Shown here: in pieces, positions 1 to 7,287 of the stretch
Layout: each line of letters starts with the position of its first letter
How positions within the stretch are numbered: position 1 is the stretch's first letter
From: DATKCJ01 sp035513275
GTDB taxonomy: Bacteria; Verrucomicrobiota; Verrucomicrobiia; Opitutales; Opitutaceae
NCBI GenBank assembly: GCA_035513275.1
Contig: DATKCJ010000267.1
Location: 1 to 15,072, forward strand
Direction of reading: 5' to 3'
Length of the DNA: 15,072 bases
The notes under the pieces: generated by a model
Seen by the model: the letters and a program-made list of their open reading frames with translations, nothing else
What the model was told of the DNA's origin: nothing
Database searches by the model: none
Made by a program: the position numbers and the translations under genes

Positions 1-64
1 CAACAAGGACGAGCTCATCGACGAGACCAACGCCGCCGCGCTGCTGCCGACGCGGCAGTATTGA
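1..64 (+). CDS. C-terminal end of a probable sugar ABC transporter substrate-binding protein (partial)
   Basis: Only the last 20 codons are inside the window. Reading from base 2 gives a tail ending in ALLPTRQY and a TGA stop at 62-64. The fragment is too short for family recognition by itself. The call rests on position: it sits directly before an ABC ATPase and two permeases of the YtfRT-YjfF type, where the periplasmic binding protein gene (ytfQ in E. coli) normally lies, and the acidic/Ala-rich tail ending in an aromatic residue is compatible with such a protein. The stop codon is the first part of a hairpin (64-86) that separates this gene from the ATPase gene. What the protein binds cannot be read here; L-arabinose in furanose or pyranose form is the inferred ligand from the downstream araBAD genes. 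Confidence 0.5.
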   Translation, partial: NKDELIDETNAAALLPTRQY

Positions 65-86
65 GGTTTTCGCTGCGCGAAAACCT
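64..86 (+). promoter_or_regulatory. Intercistronic hairpin at the binding-protein stop
   Basis: AGGTTTTCGC (64-73), a TGC loop and GCGAAAACCT (77-86) form a perfect 10-bp stem that begins on the last base of the stop codon. AAAACC (80-85) can alternatively pair with GGTTTT (94-99) just before the ATPase start, so two mutually exclusive stems are possible. Hairpins between binding-protein and membrane-component genes are known to stabilise the upstream mRNA and lower downstream expression (malE-malF is the classic case). That role here is inference. It is not a convincing Rho-independent terminator because the T-run follows the weaker, alternative stem. Confidence 0.6.
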
Positions 87-100
87 AAACTTTGGTTTTT

Positions 101-1606
101 GTGGAAAAACGGCCACTTCTCGAATTGCGCGGCGTCCGGAAGGAGTTTCCCGGCGTCAGGGCACTCGATGGCGTGGACTTCACCGTCCGCGCAGGCGAGG
201 TCCACGCGCTGCTCGGCGAGAACGGCGCGGGCAAGAGCACGCTGATCAAGGTGCTCACGGGCGTGCACCCAGCCGACGCCGGCGAATTCCGCCTCGCGGG
301 CCGCGCGATCCGTCCGCGCTCGCCAAAGGAGGCCGAGGAACTCGGCATCAGCACAGTCTATCAGGAGGTGAACCTCGTGCCGTCGCTCTCCGTCGCCGAG
401 AACATCACGCTTGGCCGCCAGCCGAGCCGCTTCGGATTCCTCCAGTGGAGTGCGATTCGCAAGCGCGCGCGTGAGGCGCTCGCGCGGCTCGAGGTCGAGT
501 GCGATGTCGACGCCGAGCTCGGCTCGCTCTCTGTCGCCCTGCAGCAGATGGTCGCGATCGCACGCGCGCTCGACACCTCGGCGCGGCTGCTGGTGCTCGA
601 CGAGCCGACGGCAAGCCTCGACGAGAAGGAGGTCGCCGAGCTTTTCGGCATCATGCGCAAGCTGCGCGCCGACGGCATGGGCATCGTGTTCGTCACGCAC
701 TTTCTGGAGCAGGTGTATGCCGTGACCGATCGGCTCACGGTCCTGCGCAACGGCCAGCTCGTCGGCGAATACGCGACCGCTGACCTGCCGCGGCTCGAGC
801 TCGTCGGCAAGATGCTCGGCCGCGAGGTGAGCGACGCGGACTTCACGAGCCACGCCGCGGCGCCCGCGAGCGATGCGCCCGCCGTGCTCGAGGCGCGCGG
901 GGTCGGCCGACGCGGTGCAATCGCGCCACTCGACCTCACGCTGCATCCCGGCGAGGTGCTCGGCCTCGGCGGATTGCTCGGCTCGGGACGCACGGAGACG
1001 GCGCGGCTGCTCTTCGGGATCGATCGTCGTGACAGCGGCGAGATCCGCGTTGGCGGAATCGCGAGCCGGCTCGCATCGCCGCGCGACGCCGTGCGGCACG
1101 GGCTGGCGTTCTGCTCGGAGGACCGAAAGGTCGAGGGCATCCTGCCAAATCTCTCGGTGCGCGAGAACCTCCTCTTCGCGCTCCAGGGCAAGCGCGGTGC
1201 GCTCCGCGCGCTGGGCCGCGAGGAGCAGGAGCGGCTTTGCACCCACTACATCGGCGCGCTGAGCATCAAGACGCCGCACGCGGACACGCCGATCAAGAAC
1301 CTCTCCGGCGGAAACCAGCAGAAGGTCCTGCTCGCGCGCTGGCTCGCGACGCAGCCCACGGTGATCATCCTCGACGAGCCGACGCGCGGCATCGACGTCG
1401 GCGCGAAGCAGGAGATCGAGCAGTTGATCGCCGACCTGCGCGCCAAGGGCCTCGCGGTGTTGTTCATCTCGGCGGAGATCGACGAGGTCGTGCGCAGTTG
1501 CTCGCGTGTCCTCGTCCTGCGCGAGCGGCGGCTGACTGGTGAGGTCGCCGGCGACGCCCTCAACTCGGAAAACCTGATGCACCTGATGGCGGGCACGCAT
1601 GAATAG
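101..1606 (+). CDS. ytfR: Sugar ABC transporter ATP-binding protein, tandem-domain (YtfR/AraG/RbsA type)
   Basis: This is the cytoplasmic ATPase of a sugar importer (carbohydrate uptake transporter 2 class), about 501 residues with two nucleotide-binding domains in one chain. N-domain: Walker A GENGAGKST at residues 39-47, Walker B LVLDEPTASLD with D167/E168, and a degenerate signature LSVALQQMVAIARAL in place of LSGGQ. C-domain: P-loop-like GLLGSGRTET at 291-300 without the usual GKS/T, intact signature LSGGNQQKV from 401, Walker B IILDEPTRGID at 422-432. The degenerate first signature and altered second P-loop are normal for this class, and their wording is closest to E. coli YtfR in my memory. 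I chose the GTG at 101 because MEKRPLLELRGV matches the family start; a TTG at 92 in the same frame is the alternative. Neither has a clear Shine-Dalgarno. The binding-protein gene precedes it; the permeases follow after a 267-bp repeat-bearing gap. Confidence 0.93.
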   Translation: MEKRPLLELRGVRKEFPGVRALDGVDFTVRAGEVHALLGENGAGKSTLIKVLTGVHPADAGEFRLAGRAIRPRSPKEAEELGISTVYQEVNLVPSLSVAENITLGRQPSRFGFLQWSAIRKRAREALARLEVECDVDAELGSLSVALQQMVAIARALDTSARLLVLDEPTASLDEKEVAELFGIMRKLRADGMGIVFVTHFLEQVYAVTDRLTVLRNGQLVGEYATADLPRLELVGKMLGREVSDADFTSHAAAPASDAPAVLEARGVGRRGAIAPLDLTLHPGEVLGLGGLLGSGRTETARLLFGIDRRDSGEIRVGGIASRLASPRDAVRHGLAFCSEDRKVEGILPNLSVRENLLFALQGKRGALRALGREEQERLCTHYIGALSIKTPHADTPIKNLSGGNQQKVLLARWLATQPTVIILDEPTRGIDVGAKQEIEQLIADLRAKGLAVLFISAEIDEVVRSCSRVLVLRERRLTGEVAGDALNSENLMHLMAGTHE

Positions 1607-1675
1607 GCCTGATCCACAATTCCACCGTACATCCGCCGATTGCGACGGTCTTGGGCATGCTTGTGGGTCAGGCTT
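1605..1675. repeat. Short imperfect inverted repeat over the ATPase stop codon
   Basis: AGGCCTGATCCACAA (1605-1619) is matched on the opposite strand by TTGTGGGTCAGGCTT (1661-1675), with 13 of 15 positions complementary; the two differences are transitions. The left arm begins inside the TAG stop (1604-1606) of the ATPase gene. A third, direct copy of the core (GCCCGACCCACGA, 1827-1839) sits 35 bases before the permease start. Function unknown. Confidence 0.5.
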
Positions 1676-1709
1676 TATGCCCGAGGACATTGGAGACATG
1701 AGCTCCGGG

Positions 1710-1790
1710 GGTAGGAGCCCGCTTGCGGGCGATGCCTTGGACGTCGCTTGCCCTGAAGGTGTCCGAATCGCCCGCAAGCGGGCTCCTACC
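1710..1790. repeat. GTAG-headed paired REP-like element (family A), copy 1
   Basis: Two perfect 24-base arms in inverted orientation (1710-1733 and 1767-1790) flank a 33-base spacer. Each arm starts with GGTAGGAG and contains its own small hairpin GCCCGC-TT-GCGGGC (1717-1730 in the left arm). A 5' GTAG next to a small hairpin, arranged as an inverted pair, is the published hallmark of REP elements and of their paired BIME form mobilised by RAYT transposases. The second copy is at 5528-5588, with identical arms and a shared GTCCGA before the right arm. Confidence 0.85.
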
Positions 1791-1857
1791 TTCGAAGCAC
1801 ACGCTTCCGATCCCGTCGGGTGTATAGCCCGACCCACGATTGGATTCGGATCGCGAC

Positions 1858-1866
1858 GGAAGGAGG
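1858..1866 (+). promoter_or_regulatory. Strong Shine-Dalgarno of the first permease
   Basis: GGAAGGAGG lies 7 bases before the ATG at 1874. It decides the start: the reading frame stays open further upstream (to 1820), but those codons are repeat-derived and lack a binding site. Confidence 0.85.
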
Positions 1867-1873
1867 CTCGGGG

Positions 1874-2857
1874 ATGAAGGTAAAATCCCCCATCCTCTGG
1901 CCGCTGATCGGGCTGATCGCGCTCGTGCTGGTCAACGCGGCGTTCGACCTGAACTTCCTCAAGATCGTCGTGCGCGATGGCCACCTCTACGGGACGCCGA
2001 TCGACATCCTCACACAGGGCTCGCGCACGATGCTCGTTGCGCTCGGCATGACGCTTGTGATCGCGACGGGCGGCATCGATCTCTCGGTCGGATCCGTGGT
2101 GGCGATCGCTGGCGCCTTGTGCGCGGCGATGCTGCAGCAGGGAAACGGAATCGCACTCACGATCGCGGCCGCGATCGGCGCAGGCATGCTCGCGGGCACG
2201 GCCAACGGCCAGCTCGTCGCGCGCTTCGGCGTGCAGCCGATCGTTGCAACCCTGATCCTGATGGTCGCGGGCCGCGGCATCGCGCAATTGATTGTCGGCG
2301 GGCAGGTCGTGTTCATCACGAATCCGTCGTTCGAGTTCTTTGCGAACGGGTTCGTGCTCGGGCTGCCGTTTGCGCCGCTGCTCGTGCTCGCGATGTATCT
2401 CGCGACACACTTCACGCTGCGAAAGACGGCACTAGGGCTCTTCGTCGAGGCCGTCGGCGACAACGAGACGGCCAGCCGGTTCGCGGGTCTCGCCGCCGCG
2501 CGGATCAAGACGATCGCCTACATCTTCTGCGGCGCGTGCGCGGGTCTCGCCGGCGTGCTCGCCGCTTCAAACATCCGCGCGGGCGACGCCTACCGCACGG
2601 GCGAGAACATGGAACTCGATGCGATCTTCGCCGTGGTCGTGGGCGGCACAGCACTGACGGGCGGACGATTCACGCTCCTCGGCACCGCGATCGGCGCGCT
2701 GCTGATCCAGACGCTTACGACCTCGATGTACAACTTCGGCGTGCCGCCTGCGGTCGCACCGGTCGCGAAGGCGCTGTTGATCATCGCCGTCTCGTTGCTT
2801 CAGTCCGACCGCGTCGGCGCGTGGATGGGGCGTTTGTCGAGGAGGAGGGCCGCATGA
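1874..2857 (+). CDS. ytfT: Sugar ABC transporter permease (YtfT type)
   Basis: This is an inner-membrane permease of the carbohydrate uptake transporter 2 (RbsC-like) family, about 327 residues, the usual length. It is hydrophobic throughout, with roughly eight to ten membrane segments beginning at about residue 6. The conserved family stretch LGMTLVIATGGIDLSVGS lies at residues 57-74 and the C-terminal GGTALTGGRFTLLGTAIGAL at 258-277. The wording of the latter, followed by LIQTLTTSMYNFGVPP, is closest to YtfT of the galactofuranose importer. The ATG at 1874 is supported by GGAAGGAGG at 1858-1866. The TGA stop overlaps the start of the second permease by ATGA, so the two subunits are translationally coupled, as expected for a heterodimeric channel. 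Confidence 0.92.
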   Translation: MKVKSPILWPLIGLIALVLVNAAFDLNFLKIVVRDGHLYGTPIDILTQGSRTMLVALGMTLVIATGGIDLSVGSVVAIAGALCAAMLQQGNGIALTIAAAIGAGMLAGTANGQLVARFGVQPIVATLILMVAGRGIAQLIVGGQVVFITNPSFEFFANGFVLGLPFAPLLVLAMYLATHFTLRKTALGLFVEAVGDNETASRFAGLAAARIKTIAYIFCGACAGLAGVLAASNIRAGDAYRTGENMELDAIFAVVVGGTALTGGRFTLLGTAIGALLIQTLTTSMYNFGVPPAVAPVAKALLIIAVSLLQSDRVGAWMGRLSRRRAA

Positions 2858-3840
2858 ACGCGATCCGCCGGCATGCCGCGCGCAATCTGCCGCTCGTCGT
2901 CACGGGCGGCATCCTCGTAGTGCTGTTCGCAATCGCTTCGGTTCTCTACCCCGGCTTCCTGAGCTGGGGCGTCGTTTCAAACCTGCTCGCCGACAATGCG
3001 TTTCTCGGGATCGCTGCGCTCGGCATGACGTTTGTCATTTTCACGGGCGGCATCGACCTCTCAGTCGGCGCGGTGATCGGGCTCACCTCGATCCTCACGG
3101 CAACGCTTATCACGGGCCTCGGCTGGCACCCGGTCGCCGCGTGGCCGGTCGCGCTCGGCGCAGGCACGACGATCGGGCTCGCGATGGGCTCGATCGTGCA
3201 GGTGTTCCGACTGCCTCCGTTCCTGATCACGCTGTCGGGGCTCTTCTTCGCGCGCGGGCTCGCGTTCATCGTCAACACCGAGTCCGTCGGCATCCGGCAC
3301 CCGCTCTACCGCAGCCTGTCGGACATCCGTCTGTCGCTCGGACCGCTCGAGCTGCCGTTCGCGGCGATCGTGCTGCTCGTCGTCGCGGCTGCGGCCTATG
3401 CCGTCGCGCACCACACGCGCTTCGGGCGCAACCTCCTCGCGATGGGCGGCAGCGAGTCGTCGGCGGTTCTGATGGGCCTCCCGGTCGGCCGCACGAAGAT
3501 CGGAGTATACGCACTCAACGGCTTTTTCGCTTCGCTCGCGGGCATCGTTGCCACCCTCTACACCGGCTCTGGCAACTCGAGCATGGGCGTGGGACTCGAA
3601 CTCGATGCGATCGCTGTGGTTGTGATCGGCGGCACGCTCCTCACCGGCGGACGCGGCCACATCGCCGGCACAATGCTGGGCCTGCTGACGTTCGGCGTGA
3701 TCCAGGCAGCAATCCTCTTCGACGGCCGGCTTAGCTCGTGGTGGATGCGGATTGTCGTCGGCCTCCTGCTTCTTGTCTTCATTCTAATGCAGCGTTACCT
3801 GCTACTCAGAAAGCCGCGCCCCGCGGCAGCGCACCCATGA
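2854..3840 (+). CDS. yjfF: Sugar ABC transporter permease (YjfF type)
   Basis: This is the second inner-membrane permease, about 328 residues, from the same family as its neighbour but clearly a different paralogue. The family stretch LGMTFVIFTGGIDLSVGA occurs at residues 56-73, and the C-terminal part reads GGTLLTGGRGHIAGTMLG, then FDGRLSSWWMRI. That last wording is very like E. coli YjfF and unlike YtfT. The start at 2854 has GGAGGAGGG at 2841-2849 and overlaps the preceding stop; the frame is open far upstream (to 1840), but that stretch lies over the first permease and is a shadow. Its own stop overlaps the araB start by ATGA. Two different permeases plus a tandem ATPase is the YtfRT-YjfF arrangement, not the single AraH of the E. 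coli arabinose system. Confidence 0.92.
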   Translation: MNAIRRHAARNLPLVVTGGILVVLFAIASVLYPGFLSWGVVSNLLADNAFLGIAALGMTFVIFTGGIDLSVGAVIGLTSILTATLITGLGWHPVAAWPVALGAGTTIGLAMGSIVQVFRLPPFLITLSGLFFARGLAFIVNTESVGIRHPLYRSLSDIRLSLGPLELPFAAIVLLVVAAAAYAVAHHTRFGRNLLAMGGSESSAVLMGLPVGRTKIGVYALNGFFASLAGIVATLYTGSGNSSMGVGLELDAIAVVVIGGTLLTGGRGHIAGTMLGLLTFGVIQAAILFDGRLSSWWMRIVVGLLLLVFILMQRYLLLRKPRPAAAHP

Positions 3841-5519
3841 AATCGCGATCCTCCTCCACGTTCACTCTCGGCATCGACTACGGCACGAATTCCGTTCGCG
3901 CGCTCATCGTGCGGACAAGCGACGGACGCGAGTTCGGCTCCGCGGTCGTGAACTACCCCAGTGGCGACCAGGGCGTGCTCCTCGACCGGCGCGACCACCA
4001 CCTCGCGCGACAGCACCCGGGCGACTATCTCTTCGGACTCGAGCGCAGCGTTAAGCTCGCGCTCGCGCAGGCGCGCAAGCGCGGCGGGTTCGATGCCTCG
4101 CGCGTCGTCGGCATCGGTGTCGACACGACAGGCTCGAGCCCGCTCCCGGTCGACGCGCGTAATGTGCCGGTCGGCATGTCGCCGAAGTTTCGCAAGAACC
4201 TCAACGCGCAGTGCTGGCTCTGGAAGGACCACACAGGCTGGCGCGAGGCCGCGCGAATCACCGAGACTGCCGCGAAGCACCGGCCGCAGTTCATCGCCAA
4301 GTGCGGCAACACCTATTCCTCGGAGTGGTTCTGGTCGAAGATTTGGCATTGCCTCAACGTCGACCCCAAGGCGTTTGCCGCCGCATATTCGTGGGTCGAA
4401 CTCGCCGATTGGGTGCCGTCGGTCCTCGCAGGCGTCACCGACCCGCGCGAGATCAAGCGCGGCGTCTGCATGGCCGGCCACAAGGCGCTCTACGCCGACG
4501 ACTGGGGCGGCCTGCCCGACAAGGAGTTTCTCGCGATGCTCGACCCGAAGCTGGCCGACCTGCGCGACCGGCTCTACGTGAAGGCGCACGACGCCACCGA
4601 GCCCGCGGGTGCTCTCTGCGCGGAGTGGGCGAAGAAACTTGGCCTGCCCGCCGGCATCCCGATCGCGATCGGCGAGATGGACGTGCACTACGGCTCGATC
4701 GGATCGGGCGTGACCGAGGGCACGCTCGTGAAGGTCATCGGCACGTCGACGTGCGACTGCGGCGTCGTGTCCGCGGAGAAGACAGTGCCCGACATCCCCG
4801 GAATCTGCGGCATCGTGAAGGGCGCGATTCTGCCCGGCTACTACGGCATCGAGGCCGGTCAGAGCGCCGTGGGCGACATCTTCAAATGGTGGGTCGAGGT
4901 CGTCTGCCAAGGCGACGCCGCGCTGCACGCGAAGCTCACGAAGGACGCCGCACAACAGACGGCCGGCCAAAGCGGCTTGCTTGCTCTCGATTGGAACAAC
5001 GGCAACCGCACGATCCTCGTCGACCAGCAACTCACCGGCCTGCTCGTCGGTCAGACGCTCTACACGACGCAGGTGGAGATCTACCGCGCGCTGATCGAAG
5101 CCACGGCGTTCGGCGCACGAGCGATCATCGAGCGCATCCGCGAATACGGCGTGCCGATCGACCGCGTCGTCTGCGCCGGCGGCATCGCCGAGAAGAATCC
5201 GCTGTTGATGCAAATCTACGCCGATGTCACGGGTTGCACGATGCGCGTCGCAGGATCTTCGCAGGCGTGCGCGCTCGGCTCGGCGGTGTCGGCGGCCGTG
5301 CTCGCCGGGGCGCATCGCGATTTCCCGGCCGCGCAAAAGGCGATGACTTCATTGAAGCGCGTTTCCTACAAACCGCGCGCCGCCGCGCAGAAAACCTACA
5401 ACCAACTCTACGCGCTTTACCGTCAGCTCCACGACAGCCTCGGCGGTCGGAACCCAAATGCCGATCTCGGCCGCGTGATGAAAGAGCTCCTCGCGATCAA
5501 GGAGGCATCGCGCTCCTGA
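3837..5519 (+). CDS. araB: L-ribulokinase
   Basis: AraB phosphorylates L-ribulose with ATP to L-ribulose 5-phosphate in the cytoplasm, the second step of bacterial L-arabinose breakdown. The product is 560 residues, the normal length for this FGGY-family kinase. The N-terminal ATPase-fold loop GIDYGTNSVRAL is at residues 12-23, and the probable catalytic aspartate is D282 in IGEMDVHYGSIGSG. The stretches KVIGTSTCDCGV and YYGIEAGQSAVGDIFKWWVE are typical of ribulokinase and argue against xylulokinase or glycerol kinase. The start ATG overlaps the permease stop (ATGA) and has no Shine-Dalgarno of its own, so translation is probably coupled. The longer in-frame reading back to 3738 overlaps the permease and is not used. 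araA and araD follow. Confidence 0.96.
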   Translation: MKSRSSSTFTLGIDYGTNSVRALIVRTSDGREFGSAVVNYPSGDQGVLLDRRDHHLARQHPGDYLFGLERSVKLALAQARKRGGFDASRVVGIGVDTTGSSPLPVDARNVPVGMSPKFRKNLNAQCWLWKDHTGWREAARITETAAKHRPQFIAKCGNTYSSEWFWSKIWHCLNVDPKAFAAAYSWVELADWVPSVLAGVTDPREIKRGVCMAGHKALYADDWGGLPDKEFLAMLDPKLADLRDRLYVKAHDATEPAGALCAEWAKKLGLPAGIPIAIGEMDVHYGSIGSGVTEGTLVKVIGTSTCDCGVVSAEKTVPDIPGICGIVKGAILPGYYGIEAGQSAVGDIFKWWVEVVCQGDAALHAKLTKDAAQQTAGQSGLLALDWNNGNRTILVDQQLTGLLVGQTLYTTQVEIYRALIEATAFGARAIIERIREYGVPIDRVVCAGGIAEKNPLLMQIYADVTGCTMRVAGSSQACALGSAVSAAVLAGAHRDFPAAQKAMTSLKRVSYKPRAAAQKTYNQLYALYRQLHDSLGGRNPNADLGRVMKELLAIKEASRS

Positions 5520-5527
5520 CGGCCTGA

Positions 5528-5588
5528 GGTAGGAGCCCGCTTGCGGGCGATCCTAGCCGTCCGAATCGCCCGCAAGCGGGCTCCTACC
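5528..5588. repeat. GTAG-headed paired REP-like element (family A), copy 2
   Basis: The 24-base arms at 5528-5551 and 5565-5588 are identical to those of the 1710-1790 copy and perfectly complementary to each other, but the spacer is only 13 bases. The element begins 8 bases after the araB stop. Arms conserved exactly while the spacer differs in length and sequence points to recent spread or to selection on the arms. Confidence 0.85.
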
Positions 5589-5605
5589 CAACACACTCTC
5601 ACTTT

Positions 5606-5654
5606 CACTCCGCCGCAACGCGGCGCCCTCCGAAGCCTCGGCGAAGGAGGGTCA
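5606..5654. repeat. 49-base repeat before araA (family B, copy 1)
   Basis: This segment is identical over 49 bases to 14573-14621, before the last gene. It contains two hairpins: CGCCGC-AAC-GCGGCG (5611-5625), then a 26-base symmetric unit (5626-5651) with CCCTCC and GGAGGG ends, GAA/GAA internal loops and a GCC-TC-GGC centre. The GGAGGG at its right end looks like a Shine-Dalgarno but is 18 bases from the araA ATG, too far to be optimal. Confidence 0.8.
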
Positions 5655-5669
5655 TCCTCACTACTCCCT

Positions 5670-7178
5670 ATGAAGAATCTCTCCTCCCCCGAAATCTGGT
5701 TCGTCTGCGGCTCGCAGCATCTCTACGGCCCTGGCCCTCTGAAGCAGGTCGCCGAAAACGCTCAGGCGGTCGCCGACGCGCTCGCAAAGTCGAAGCGCTT
5801 GCCGCTCAAGGTCGTCTTCAAGGCGCTGCTCACGACGCCCGACGAAATCACCAACCTCTGCATCGAAGCCAACGCGAACCCAGAGTGCGGCGGGCTCATC
5901 GTGTGGATGCACACGTTCTCGCCGTCGAAGATGTGGATCCGCGGGCTCTCGCTGTTGAAGAAGCCGTTCCTTCACCTGCACACGCAGTTCAACCGCGACC
6001 TGCCGTGGGGCACGATCGACATGGATTTCATGAACCTCAACCAGGCGGCGCACGGCGACCGCGAGGCGGGGTTCATCCACACGCGCATGCGTCTCGCGCG
6101 CAAAGTCGTCGTCGGCCACTGGAGCGACGCCGAGGTGCAGGACCGGATCGCCGCGTGGATGCGCGCGGTGCGCGGCTGGAGCGACCTGCAGGGCGCGCGC
6201 TTCGTGCGCTTCGGCGACAACATGCGCCAGGTGGCCGTGACCGACGGCGACAAGGTCTCCGCGGAGATGCGATTCGGAATCTCGGTGAACACGCACGGCG
6301 TCGGCGATCTCGTCGCGCGGATCAAGAAGGTCCGCCCCCTCGCGGTGACCGCGTTGTGCGCGGAGTATGAGAAGCTCTACCGCGTCGCCCCACAGTTGCG
6401 CCGCGGTGGCAAGCGGCACGATGAACTGCGCTACGCCGCGAAGCTCGAGCTCGGCATCGGCGCGTTTCTCGAGGAAGGCGGCTTCAAGGGCTACACCGAC
6501 ACGTTCGAGGATCTCCACGGGCTCGACCAGCTTCCGGGCATCGCGTCGCAGCGACTCATGGCCGCGGGCTACGGCTTCGGCGCCGAGGGCGACTGGAAAA
6601 CGGCCGCGCTGCTCCGCGCGATGAAGGCGATGGGCGAAGGCCTCGTGGGCGGCACCTCGTTCATGGAGGACTACACTTACCACATGCATCCCGGCGGCCA
6701 CCAGGTGCTCGGTGCGCACATGCTCGAGATCTGTCCGACGATCGCATCGGGCAAGCCGTCGGTCGAAATCCATCCCCTCGGCATCGGCGGCAAGTCCGAC
6801 CCGGTGCGCATGGTGTTCGACGCGCCACCCGGCGAGGCGCTCAACGCATCGCTCATCGACCTTGGCAATCGTTTCCGCCTGCTCGTCAACGAAGTGAAGG
6901 CCGTCGCCACGCCGCGTCTGCCGAAGCTGCCGGTCGCGCGCGCCGTATGGGAGTGCATGCCCGACTTCAAGACCGCGTGCGCCGCGTGGATCTTGGCCGG
7001 TGGCGCGCACCACACCGGCTACAGCTACACAGTCACGACCGAGATGCTGGAGGACTTCGCAACGATTGCGGGCATCGAGCTCGTGACGATCGACGCCGGC
7101 ACGCGCCTGTCGGAATTCAAACAAACCCTTCGTAACAACGAGGTGTATTATCAACTGGCCAGTGGCTTCCGGGCTTGA
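5670..7178 (+). CDS. araA: L-arabinose isomerase
   Basis: AraA converts L-arabinose to L-ribulose, the first step of the pathway, in the cytoplasm with a divalent metal. The product is 502 residues (E. coli AraA is 500). Metal and catalytic residues are in place with nearly the same numbering: E306 in GAEGDWKTAAL, E333 in FMEDYTYHMHPGGH, H350 in GAHMLE and the H447-H448 pair in GGAHHTGYSY. The N-terminus reads EIWFVCGSQHLYG, a family hallmark. The start at 5670 follows from the family N-terminus; no good ribosome-binding site is visible because the 49-base repeat sits upstream. The last five residues (SGFRA) and the stop are encoded by a 30-base palindrome (7162-7191), so the C-terminus has probably been shaped by a repeat, though GFR also occurs at the end of E. 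coli AraA. Confidence 0.97.
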   Translation: MKNLSSPEIWFVCGSQHLYGPGPLKQVAENAQAVADALAKSKRLPLKVVFKALLTTPDEITNLCIEANANPECGGLIVWMHTFSPSKMWIRGLSLLKKPFLHLHTQFNRDLPWGTIDMDFMNLNQAAHGDREAGFIHTRMRLARKVVVGHWSDAEVQDRIAAWMRAVRGWSDLQGARFVRFGDNMRQVAVTDGDKVSAEMRFGISVNTHGVGDLVARIKKVRPLAVTALCAEYEKLYRVAPQLRRGGKRHDELRYAAKLELGIGAFLEEGGFKGYTDTFEDLHGLDQLPGIASQRLMAAGYGFGAEGDWKTAALLRAMKAMGEGLVGGTSFMEDYTYHMHPGGHQVLGAHMLEICPTIASGKPSVEIHPLGIGGKSDPVRMVFDAPPGEALNASLIDLGNRFRLLVNEVKAVATPRLPKLPVARAVWECMPDFKTACAAWILAGGAHHTGYSYTVTTEMLEDFATIAGIELVTIDAGTRLSEFKQTLRNNEVYYQLASGFRA

Positions 7179-7191
7179 GCCCGGAAGCCAC
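7162..7191. repeat. 30-base palindrome over the araA stop codon (family C)
   Basis: GTGGCTTCCGGGCT (7162-7175) and AGCCCGGAAGCCAC (7178-7191) are perfectly complementary with TG between them, in practice a 13-bp stem with a TTGA tetraloop. The araA stop TGA is at 7176-7178, at the tip of the hairpin. No T-run follows, so it is not a standard intrinsic terminator. The heptamer array begins on its last base. Confidence 0.85.
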
Positions 7192-7281
7192 AGTAGCGAG
7201 TAGTGAGTAGCGGGTAGCGAGCATACTTCAAACCGTCCGCTCTCTTCTTACTCGCTACTCACTACCCGCCGCTCGCTACTG
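7191..7281. repeat. Inverted heptamer array between araA and araD (family E, copy 1)
   Basis: Left arm 7191-7221 and right arm 7251-7281 are each 31 bases and 25 of 31 positions are complementary; all six differences are transitions. Each arm is a run of 7-base units of the form GTAGCGA, GTAGTGA or GTAGCGG. A 29-base, T/C-rich spacer separates them. The right arm ends six bases before the araD ATG, so the araD ribosome-binding region is essentially repeat sequence and would be occluded in a folded transcript. Confidence 0.8.
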
Positions 7282-7287
7282 TTCACC

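Larger units (their letters stand above)
1607..1873. other. Gene-free interval between ATPase and first permease, filled with repeats
   Basis: This 267-base interval interrupts an otherwise compact transport operon. It holds the 15-base inverted repeat (1605-1675), the GTAG-headed paired element (1710-1790), a third core copy at 1827-1839 and the permease ribosome-binding site. A 92-codon open frame starts at 1599 and runs through it, but its sequence is dictated by the repeats and it has no family resemblance. I see no convincing promoter or terminator. Confidence 0.6.

Noticed and set aside
1599..1877. A 92-codon open frame between ATPase and first permease
   Set aside because: Made of inverted-repeat sequence, no ribosome-binding site of its own, no recognisable family.
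1840..2853. A longer N-terminus for the second permease, open in frame back to 1840
   Set aside because: Lies over the first permease and is Arg-rich shadow; the Shine-Dalgarno at 2841-2849 and the family N-terminus fix the start at 2854.
3795..5336. A 513-codon open frame on the - strand opposite araB
   Set aside because: GC-rich codon shadow: rich in Arg, Ala, Asp and Val with no domain wording, fully opposite a certain gene.
5643..5651. GAAGGAGGG as the Shine-Dalgarno of araA
   Set aside because: It is 18 bases from the only plausible ATG, belongs to a repeat present elsewhere, and no closer in-frame start exists.
5661..7154. A 497-codon open frame on the - strand opposite araA
   Set aside because: Same reason; AraA on the + strand has all catalytic residues.
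7162..7191. Rho-independent terminator after araA
   Set aside because: Strong stem but no T-run follows, and the hairpin overlaps the stop codon; araD continues the pathway.
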